Shown here: in pieces, positions 1-4,358 of the stretch
Layout: each line of letters begins with the position of its first letter
Numbering within the stretch: position 1 is the stretch's first letter
Virus record (IMG/VR): IMGVR_UViG_3300023174_000646
Span: 1 to 23,447 of that record
Reading direction: 5' to 3' (one strand)
Length of the DNA stretch: 23,447 nucleotides
Source: a virus
Notes under the pieces: generated by a model
Databases searched by the model: none
Told to the model about the DNA's origin: nothing
Seen by the model: only the letters and a program-made list of their open reading frames with translations
Translations under genes and position numbers: made by a program

Positions 1-9
1 ATATGCGTC

Positions 10-648
10 TCAGACGGGGGCTGGGGGCGTGGCGGGGGGCGTGGTGGTGTCCATGGCCTTTCCTCTTGGTTTGCGGCGTTTCATTCGAACGTGGCGCGCT
101 TTACCGGAAGACTTTTCGTTTTCTAATGGCATTGATGTTACAATAGTTTGCGTTGCATCTGTCGCACAATAGCTATTGTATTTACTTTTGTGTTGCTCCA
201 ATGGCTTAACATTCTGGCACTCAATAACTTGCGCCTTCTTTTCCGCTCTTCTAGATGCAAGACCCGCAAGCAGTTGGGCGAAGCCTGCGCCGGCATTATG
301 TGTGACAGAAGTGTCTACAGTTAAGCGACTTGAAGGGATTGCATGATGATAGATTCGCTCGGCCAACCATGCTTTAGCTTGCCATGATTTCTCGCCCGCT
401 TGCTCGATGGACTTTAGGAGTGACAATTCGTGGTTTTTTCTCGCTGTCTCCACCCTTTCTCCAAACTTTGGCATCCTTTGAATCCAAGTGCGAATAGTGG
501 ATGGATTCACGCCAACTAAAGCACCAGCCTTTTCGATAGTAAAACCGGAACCGCAAGCATCTAATATCTTCGCTTCAATTTCGGGCGTGAACTTAAACTT
601 CCCATTCTTCGCCTTATGTGCGGTTGGAGTTCCGCTTGGTTCATCCAT
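10..648 (-). CDS. HTH protein, terminase small subunit-like
   Basis: A 212-residue protein with an N-terminal helix-turn-helix at about residues 20-60: a stretch beginning FTPEIEAKILDAC, then IEKAGALVGVNPSTIRTWI. This arrangement is typical of phage small terminase subunits and of transposase-type HTH domains. The sequence after about residue 110 is polar, then basic, and ends in a Pro/Thr/Ala-rich tail. The small terminase subunit binds the packaging site and hands DNA to the large subunit. Transcription runs off the left edge, where a large terminase gene would be expected but cannot be seen. It is divergent from the plus-strand block, with 76 nt between start codons. The start is preceded by an AT-rich leader without a strong ribosome-binding site. 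The HTH is clear; the terminase role is an inference from domain type and position. A DNA-binding regulator is the alternative. Confidence 0.6.
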   Translation of the reverse strand: MDEPSGTPTAHKAKNGKFKFTPEIEAKILDACGSGFTIEKAGALVGVNPSTIRTWIQRMPKFGERVETARKNHELSLLKSIEQAGEKSWQAKAWLAERIYHHAIPSSRLTVDTSVTHNAGAGFAQLLAGLASRRAEKKAQVIECQNVKPLEQHKSKYNSYCATDATQTIVTSMPLENEKSSGKARHVRMKRRKPRGKAMDTTTPPATPPAPV

Positions 649-724
649 ATTAGTTTCACTTATATCATCAAAATAGTCAAAAGAAAGTGCTTGCCATGCG
701 TTCCGCTTGCATTACGATGAACCC
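649..724. promoter_or_regulatory. Divergent intergenic region with a plus-strand promoter candidate
   Basis: This gap separates the leftward HTH gene from the rightward block. On the plus strand TTGCCA (691-696, 5 of 6 to the -35 consensus) is followed after 16 nt by TACGAT (713-718, 4 of 6 to the -10 consensus). Only 6 nt separate the -10 box from the ATG at 725, so the transcript would begin at or next to the start codon. No ribosome-binding site is visible. On the minus strand the stretch before 648 is AT-rich and includes TTGACT and TATAAG, but their spacing is poor. Confidence 0.4.
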
Positions 725-940
725 ATGAAAGCAACACAAACCAACGCCGAAGCTGGAACGGCCAAAGATTCCCGCATCAAAGAATTGTTGGAAGTCATCG
801 CCACGATGAAATCCACGCTTGAGGAGTGTTATGAGTTCACGCAAGAAAAGATGAACTTCGACAATCCGAAAAGCCGTGAATCTCGCCTAGTTGAAAGCAT
901 TGATGAGGCGATTTTTCAAGCCGATGAGGTTTTGAAATGA
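725..940 (+). CDS. Small acidic helical protein, unknown function
   Basis: A 71-residue protein starting MKATQTNAEAG. A TTG codon at 707 would add six residues, but the ATG at 725 is preferred because a promoter-like -10 box lies just upstream. The sequence is rich in Glu, Lys and Leu and looks largely helical, with a possible short coiled coil (SRIKELLEVIATMKSTLEE). It is the first gene of the plus-strand block, and its stop overlaps the next start as ATGA (937-940), which suggests translational coupling. I do not recognise the family. Confidence 0.65.
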   Translation: MKATQTNAEAGTAKDSRIKELLEVIATMKSTLEECYEFTQEKMNFDNPKSRESRLVESIDEAIFQADEVLK

Positions 941-1113
941 ATTACATTAACCCCGATCTTACTTGCGAAGAAAGAGGCGAGGGGAAGTTAATCAGAGGCG
1001 TTAGGGTGATAAAGTTCACCGATCTGAAAACTTATCTTGAGCTTAGGAATGACGGCTGGAAAACTATATGGGCGGGTGAGGGGAAAATCGCCCTTCGCCC
1101 CCCGCAAGAATAA
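937..1113 (+). CDS. Small protein of 58 residues, unknown function
   Basis: The frame opens at the ATG of an ATGA overlap with the preceding gene and runs 58 codons to TAA. The product starts MNYINPDLTCEERGEGK and ends ALRPPQE, with a centre (VRVIKFTDLKTYLELRNDGWK) that could form a small alpha/beta fold. No ribosome-binding site is needed if translation is coupled. No known motif is visible. Confidence 0.6.
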   Translation: MNYINPDLTCEERGEGKLIRGVRVIKFTDLKTYLELRNDGWKTIWAGEGKIALRPPQE

Positions 1114-1144
1114 CCCAAAAACCAAAGAAAGGAAACGCACACAC

Positions 1145-1867
1145 ATGAAAACAAAACAAAGCAGAAAACTATCCGATGCCTCGGATCTAATTGAAGCCAT
1201 GCTGAAAGAAAATACAGGGACACACTTCATGGATTCTGGCGGGAGTTCTGGCAGGGCTTGGCAAAGGAATCAAACAAGGGATTTTGCCAAGGAGCCACAA
1301 GTTGAGCTGGAAGTGAATGAATGGACGGACTCGGAAGGCAAGGAACACTTGGAGCCTAGCTTCTCCGTCTCCACCTATCACTATCTATGTGCCTTCCTTG
1401 CCTTGAACGATGTTTGCAAACGATTCAATAAAATTCCCTGCAAGGATTGGGATTCCGATCTTGCGTATGGAGTATCTAAAAAGGGCGAGGAGTTTTTAAG
1501 TAGAATCGGGGCGGAGGTTAAAGAGGCCGTGAATACTTATAACTATGACTGTCCGCTTGACCAGGTGCTTCAATTCTCGCCAGTTGAAATTGACGGGGAG
1601 GATTATGTTCTCCTACAAGTTCACGGCGGGGCTGATGTTCGGGGAGGATACACCGATGCGAAGTTATTCACCTTCAAACATTATGCAGAACCGCAAGCGT
1701 TCGGGAGTGTAGATGTTTATGGAACCATAAACGGAAGAAGCGTATCCAACACCCACAAAGGAGGAACCTCCCTAAACTATGACGATGACAACGGAGCAAC
1801 CTCGGAGGACATTAAAGTCCTGGGCAAGGGTAAGGATGAGGCATTTTTGGAGATCATGGGAATATGA
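1145..1867 (+). CDS. Conserved phage protein of unknown function (MDSGG...GRAWQRN type)
   Basis: A 240-residue protein starting MKTKQSRKLSDASD. The upstream leader AAAGAAAGGAAAC (1124-1136) is a good ribosome-binding site, so this ATG is chosen over an in-frame upstream start at 1037. The N-terminal motif TGTHFMDSGGSSGRAWQRNQ matches, from memory, a motif shared by uncharacterised proteins in diverse phages, where similar words follow a short helical lead. The middle (about residues 60-160) is helical with conserved-looking Trp and Tyr, and the C-terminal third has a beta-rich segment with QVHGGADVRGGYTDAK. No catalytic motif is recognised. It is the largest gene of the plus-strand block. The stop overlaps the next small gene as ATGA. 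Confidence 0.75.
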   Translation: MKTKQSRKLSDASDLIEAMLKENTGTHFMDSGGSSGRAWQRNQTRDFAKEPQVELEVNEWTDSEGKEHLEPSFSVSTYHYLCAFLALNDVCKRFNKIPCKDWDSDLAYGVSKKGEEFLSRIGAEVKEAVNTYNYDCPLDQVLQFSPVEIDGEDYVLLQVHGGADVRGGYTDAKLFTFKHYAEPQAFGSVDVYGTINGRSVSNTHKGGTSLNYDDDNGATSEDIKVLGKGKDEAFLEIMGI

Positions 1868-1992
1868 TCTGCTTCTGCATATACTCCCGTGCCGGTTCCT
1901 TCCTCCTTCGCTTCTCATCGCTTGAGCGTGCCGAAGCGTGGAGAAGGGAAAGAGGGGTTGAAAACTACACAATACGAAAGGAGAAATGGTAA
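1864..1992 (+). CDS. Small protein of 42 residues, unknown function
   Basis: This frame opens in an ATGA overlap (1864-1867) with the preceding gene and fills a gap that would otherwise be 126 nt. The product starts MICFCIYSRAGSF and ends NYTIRKEKW; the second half (LERAEAWRRERG) is charged and probably helical. An imperfect hairpin lies within it (arms 1911-1923 and 1934-1946, 11 pairs with a 2x2 internal loop). Support is the coupling and the fit to the gap. No family is recognised. Confidence 0.5.
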   Translation: MICFCIYSRAGSFLLRFSSLERAEAWRRERGVENYTIRKEKW

Positions 1993-1993
1993 A

Positions 1994-2278
1994 ATGAAAG
2001 AAAGCACCAAAGGAAAGCCCGACTTTTTATTAGAAGCTTGTGGCCACTTCCTGTCAGATTGGAATGATGAGAAATATAAAACAGCAGAAGAAATCATTGA
2101 CGGGATGCTTGCGGAGGGTGACTCTGGAATCTTTCCAGAAGAGTTTGAGCCTTGGCAACCATTCGAAACTTATCCCGCCGATGAACTCACCGACATGATA
2201 AGACATATGGCAGTCACTTATTCAGAAATGTTTGACGCTGGAGTCAGGCACGGATTGGGCGGGGAGGCAGTCAAATGA
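1994..2278 (+). CDS. Small acidic protein, unknown function
   Basis: A 94-residue product starting MKESTKGKPDFLLEACG. GAAAGGAGAAA at 1976-1986 serves as ribosome-binding site. The track-like extension upstream to 1889 is rejected because it lacks a ribosome-binding site and would overlap the 42-residue gene. The protein is acidic with two helical segments, a central Pro/Trp/Phe-rich stretch (FEPWQPFETYPADEL) and a C-terminal helix. It is ATGA-coupled to the membrane microprotein downstream. Function unknown. Confidence 0.7.
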   Translation: MKESTKGKPDFLLEACGHFLSDWNDEKYKTAEEIIDGMLAEGDSGIFPEEFEPWQPFETYPADELTDMIRHMAVTYSEMFDAGVRHGLGGEAVK

Positions 2279-2370
2279 TCGCAGAAATACACGGCGCAGT
2301 ATATTTCGCGCACGGCCTGATCCTTGGCGGGATTCTGGCCGCGTTTGCGATGTTTGTCGGGCGGAAATAA
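2275..2370 (+). CDS. Membrane microprotein, 31 residues
   Basis: The frame starts in an ATGA overlap with the preceding gene and encodes 31 residues. One hydrophobic span, about residues 8-28 (VYFAHGLILGGILAAFAMFV), is followed by GRK, so a single membrane helix with a positive end is likely. Its size would fit a small holin-like or regulatory membrane peptide, but position in an early-type block away from the lysozyme gene argues against lysis. Function is not known. Confidence 0.55.
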   Translation: MIAEIHGAVYFAHGLILGGILAAFAMFVGRK

Positions 2371-2394
2371 AACAATAAAGAAAGGAAACACATA

Positions 2395-2616
2395 ATGAAA
2401 AAGAATCCGTTTGAGGGAATCGACTTCTCCAAAAATGCGGAGAACGCAGAAACTTGGCTGGCCGCAAAAGTTAGGCTCGAAGAAATAAGGCAGTCGATAT
2501 GCGAGAGAAATGTCTCATATGGAGAATTGGCGGAGCTTGAAAGTCTGGCCGACTACATAGATTCGGGAGATGTTCAACTCCTCGAATGGGCGGGGGTTCC
2601 AGAGTTCAGAGACTAG
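2395..2616 (+). CDS. Small acidic protein, unknown function
   Basis: A 73-residue protein starting MKKNPFEGIDFSKNAEN. The leader AAAGAAAGGAAAC (2377-2389) is the same 13 bases as before the 240-residue gene. The sequence is mostly charged helix (LAAKVRLEEIRQSICERN, YGELAELESLADYID). No enzymatic motif is seen. A hairpin lies just downstream at 2628-2649. Confidence 0.7.
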   Translation: MKKNPFEGIDFSKNAENAETWLAAKVRLEEIRQSICERNVSYGELAELESLADYIDSGDVQLLEWAGVPEFRD

Positions 2617-2627
2617 TCTCCCCTTGT

Positions 2628-2649
2628 CCTCCCCTTTCAACGGGGGAGG
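2628..2649 (+). terminator. GC-rich hairpin, possible terminator or attenuator
   Basis: CCTCCCC (2628-2634) pairs with GGGGAGG (2643-2649) around an 8-nt loop. No U-run follows, so an intrinsic terminator is not supported on the plus strand. The right arm contains GGAGG, which lies 5 nt before a possible GTG start at 2655, so the stem could hide a ribosome-binding site. Confidence 0.35.
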
Positions 2650-2654
2650 CAAAG

Positions 2655-2744
2655 GTGAGATTCGATAGAATCAACCTAATAAACCGAACCGCGGCCGGGT
2701 CAGTCCTGGCGGTGGGGATGAACAAGAAAGGGAACACAATATGA
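2655..2744 (+). CDS. Possible 29-residue coupled peptide
   Basis: A GTG at 2655 lies 5 nt after GGAGG and opens a 29-codon frame ending in TGA that overlaps the next start as ATGA (2741-2744). The peptide would begin VRFDRINLINRTAAG. Support comes only from the ribosome-binding site and the exact overlap. It could be a leader peptide for the next gene or chance. Confidence 0.3.
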   Translation: MRFDRINLINRTAAGSVLAVGMNKKGNTI

Positions 2745-2956
2745 AAATGAGCAGTCAAACAAGATGCGTATTTTACGCATACCCATCCAGTACATACGGA
2801 GGGAAGAATGGCGGATGGTTCGCAGCCACGTATAAAAACGCACTAGCAACTGAACCGCATGAAATGAAGTTTCACGATACCAAGGAAACGGCCATTGAAT
2901 ACGCTCAAACAACTTGGCCGGATTATCCTTGGGATAAGTTTAGGCATTGCGAATAA
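2741..2956 (+). CDS. Small aromatic-rich protein, unknown function
   Basis: A 71-residue protein starting MKMSSQTRCVFYAYP; a second ATG two codons later is possible. CAAGAAAGGGAAC at 2723-2735 is a near copy of the leader seen before two other genes of this block. The protein has many aromatic residues (YPSSTYGGKNGGWFAATY, TTWPDYPWDKF). Compact beta structure is plausible, but no family is recognised. Confidence 0.7.
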   Translation: MKMSSQTRCVFYAYPSSTYGGKNGGWFAATYKNALATEPHEMKFHDTKETAIEYAQTTWPDYPWDKFRHCE

Positions 2957-2989
2957 CAAGCACCAAGGGTTCTATCCCCTTGCCACCAT

Positions 2990-3350
2990 AAACGGCAGCC
3001 CAGGCATTCCGCCTTTACAATAAACGGCAGTGTGGCCTATAAGGAATCAATCAAAACATGACAGAAGACCAAATTATCAAAGCCTATCTTTCGCGCCTAG
3101 GCAAGAAGGGCGGGAGCGTTACCGGTCCCACCAAGGCTCGCAAGATGGGCAAGGAACACTATCAAATGGTAGCGCAAAGACAGCGGGAGCGTTGGGATAA
3201 GTGGCGGCTAGAAAACGGTAGGCCAGCCATTAAACGGGAGCGTTAAGGTCTCTATAAGGACGCTATAAAGACGCATAGCCTATAAGGGCTATGTAAAACG
3301 GAAGCCTAGCGACCTATCCTACAGCAACACGCTCTGTTGCCTAACGGAAG
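2990..3350 (+). repeat. Interspersed 9-nt repeat AAACGGNAG
   Basis: AAACGGNAG occurs at 2990-2998, 3022-3030, 3213-3221, 3232-3240 and 3296-3304, with a one-mismatch copy (TAACGGAAG) at 3342-3350. Two copies fall in the 3' end of the 62-residue gene; the rest are intergenic. CAGGCATT follows at 3001-3008 and again at 3353-3360, and CCTATAAGG occurs at 3036-3044 and 3279-3287. These are candidate protein-binding sites or the decayed remains of a duplicated segment. Confidence 0.4.
3058..3246 (+). CDS. Small basic protein, unknown function
   Basis: A 62-residue protein starting MTEDQIIKAYLSRLGKKGG. It is very basic, with a Gly/Lys stretch (GKKGGSVTGPTKARKMGKEH) followed by an Arg/Lys-rich helix (AQRQRERWDKWRLEN). 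Such composition is common in small nucleic-acid-binding proteins, so DNA or RNA binding is a reasonable inference. It is last in the plus-strand block. GGAATC about 12 nt upstream is only a weak ribosome-binding site. Confidence 0.6.
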   Translation: MTEDQIIKAYLSRLGKKGGSVTGPTKARKMGKEHYQMVAQRQRERWDKWRLENGRPAIKRER

Positions 3351-3474
3351 GTCAGGCATTGGAGGCTTCTCTACCTTAAATTTAACCACCGGAAGGTCTC
3401 TGGTATCACGTTTGCCACCAAAACGCCTAGAAACGGCCTTAGAACGCGTTTTTCGGGCATCCTGGCGCATTGTT
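3247..3474. other. Convergent intergenic region with a small hairpin
   Basis: The plus-strand block and the minus-strand small genes converge here. No frame on either strand looks coding. CATAGCC (3274-3280) pairs with GGCTATG (3287-3293) around a 6-nt loop, without a T-run. Copies of the AAACGGNAG repeat lie at 3296 and (one mismatch) 3342. The hairpin could help end one of the converging transcripts. Confidence 0.4.
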
Positions 3475-3705
3475 TTACCAGTTCTTGCAGGACCAGTACC
3501 TAGCCGACATCTTACTAGGCGGCTTAGAGTCGCACTTGTGCCTAGCCCGAAAGCTACGCCTGCGGTCTGGGTTAGACTTCTTAATGGTCATGTCTGGGTC
3601 ACCATACCGGATAGTCTTTGACTGCCCATTCTGGCAAGCCATTACTCTGAACTTCTTGCTACCACCAGGGGTACGCACAGGTTTGTTGCAGGGTAATTCG
3701 CTCAT
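3475..3705 (-). CDS. Small basic phage protein (GDP-M-IK ... RARH ... ARYWSC type)
   Basis: A 76-residue protein. Key words are KKFRVMAC near residue 17, YGDPDMTIKK, RRRSFRARHKCD and ARYWSCKNW at the C-terminus. From memory, this pattern (GDP.M.IK, P.RR.SFRARH.C, ARYWSC..W) recurs in small or C-terminal domains of diverse tailed phages, often near capsid or protease genes; its function is not established to my knowledge. The spaced Cys and His residues could bind metal. The start is well placed: AAAGGGAG precedes it and it overlaps the stop of the upstream gene as ATGA. It lies here with origin-proximal small genes rather than virion genes. Confidence 0.75.
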   Translation of the reverse strand: MSELPCNKPVRTPGGSKKFRVMACQNGQSKTIRYGDPDMTIKKSNPDRRRSFRARHKCDSKPPSKMSARYWSCKNW

Positions 3706-3956
3706 TCGCTCCCTTTCAGTTGGCTGCTCAACGCCGCAATCCTAGCCTGGTGGCTAGCCAGAAACTCTCCCAACCCCTCCAGATCATCAGTAAGTGTAGC
3801 CATGTTCGCTTCATAAACCTCTCTAGAGCAGTTCGCAAGTATATCGCCAAAGAACCTATCCACTAGCCCAATAGTCTTATGTAGTCGGCTGTTCTCAGTT
3901 AAGAGCAGTTCGATGTAGGCCCAAGCCAGGTCAGTCTTTAGAGGCTTCAAACCCAC
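3702..3956 (-). CDS. Small helical protein, unknown function
   Basis: An 84-residue frame with a GTG start. The product is helical with a possible coiled coil at both ends (AWAYIELLLTENSRLHKTIG and LGEFLASHQARIAALSSQLK). The GTG overlaps the end of the 46-residue gene upstream by 26 nt; a TTG two codons further is an alternative start. Its stop overlaps the next start as ATGA, so the two downstream genes are probably co-translated. Family not recognised. Confidence 0.6.
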   Translation of the reverse strand: MGLKPLKTDLAWAYIELLLTENSRLHKTIGLVDRFFGDILANCSREVYEANMATLTDDLEGLGEFLASHQARIAALSSQLKGSE

Positions 3957-4071
3957 CTTTTTTAGCCTTCATAAGCTTCCACACCCTTGGCTTAATGGTG
4001 GATTCGCTCTTTGGCCTGCTGGTCCCAGCCTTCTTTCTTGCATTGATGTTTGCGTATAGTCCTTGTTTCAT
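3931..4071 (-). CDS. Small basic KGLYANIN-type phage protein
   Basis: A 46-residue protein starting MKQGLYANINARKKAG and ending GGFEASKD. The opening M-K-x-GLYANI(N/H)A-(K/R) followed by a basic AGTSRPKSEST segment is, from memory, a recurrent signature of small uncharacterised proteins in many tailed phages. The function is unknown; the strong basic charge suggests nucleic-acid binding. It is the first gene of the leftward unit after the repeat region. No ribosome-binding site is visible, and a -10-like TATACT lies 6 nt before the ATG. Confidence 0.7.
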   Translation of the reverse strand: MKQGLYANINARKKAGTSRPKSESTIKPRVWKLMKAKKGGFEASKD

Positions 4072-4077
4072 GTGGGT

Positions 4078-4105
4078 AGTATAGCATGACCAAAAATACC
4101 ACCAA
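4078..4105 (-). promoter_or_regulatory. Leftward promoter candidate for the small-gene unit
   Basis: Read on the minus strand, TATACT (plus-strand AGTATA, 4078-4083; 5 of 6 to consensus) sits 6 nt before the ATG at 4071. TTGGTG (4100-4105; 3 of 6) lies 16 nt further upstream. The position would give a transcript starting at the start codon. The -35 match is weak. Confidence 0.4.
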
Positions 4106-4122
4106 ACCTACCCCAACCCCAC

Positions 4123-4139
4123 GTTTTCATTTTGAAAAC
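4123..4139. repeat. Short perfect inverted repeat
   Basis: GTTTTCA (4123-4129) and TGAAAAC (4133-4139) form a perfect 7-bp inverted repeat with a 3-nt spacer, directly beside the repeat cluster. It may be an operator or form a small hairpin between the origin candidate and the leftward promoter. Confidence 0.4.
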
Positions 4140-4328
4140 ACTTACGCAAGATTTGCCTTGTCGCTTTCAACCCCACTACCGCAGAAAAGATTTTGAACTG
4201 CCGCAACAATACCGCAGAAATACCCCTATAAGGGGTATTTCTTGCGGTACTTGCGGTAGCGGGCAAATATCGAATTGTTGCGGTACCGCAGAAATAATTG
4301 TTGCGGTATGTCCATTTCTTGCGTAAGT
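4140..4328. repeat. TTGCGGTA repeat cluster flanked by a 12-bp inverted repeat: candidate replication origin
   Basis: TTGCGGTA occurs directly at 4242-4249, 4251-4258, 4278-4285 and 4301-4308, and as TACCGCA plus A or G in inverted form at 4177-4184, 4210-4217 and 4284-4291. The longer word ATTGTTGCGG occurs at 4275 and 4297 and inverted at 4201-4210. The whole cluster is bounded by ACTTACGCAAGA (4140-4151) and its exact reverse complement TCTTGCGTAAGT (4317-4328). A DnaA-box-like TTATCAACG (7 of 9) follows at 4348-4356. The cluster directly follows the primase-helicase gene. Iteron-like arrays beside a replication gene are typical of origins in plasmids and phages. An operator array or termination structure is the alternative. 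Confidence 0.6.
4211..4248. other. Long 16-bp hairpin within the repeat cluster
   Basis: ACCGCAGAAATACCCC (4211-4226) pairs with GGGGTATTTC (4232-4241) and, after one bulged T at 4242, TGCGGT (4243-4248). The loop is TATAA. The outer arms are two of the TTGCGGTA-type repeats. It could extrude as a cruciform, be a nicking or priming site, or end transcription from the primase-helicase operon. It lacks a T-run directly after the stem. Confidence 0.6.
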
Positions 4329-4358
4329 CGCATTTCTGCAAAAACCATTATCAACGAC

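Noticed and set aside
1037-1144. N-terminal extension of the 240-residue plus-strand gene
   Set aside because: It would overlap the 58-residue gene by 77 nt and add a low-quality lead; a strong leader precedes the ATG at 1145.
3337-3745. Plus-strand frames of 94 and 91 residues
   Set aside because: They overlap the conserved minus-strand RARH-type gene and lack start signals.
4140-4328. Miniature transposon with 12-bp terminal inverted repeats
   Set aside because: No target-site duplication: the flanks AAAC and CGCA differ. The interior is filled with short repeats that fit an origin or operator better.
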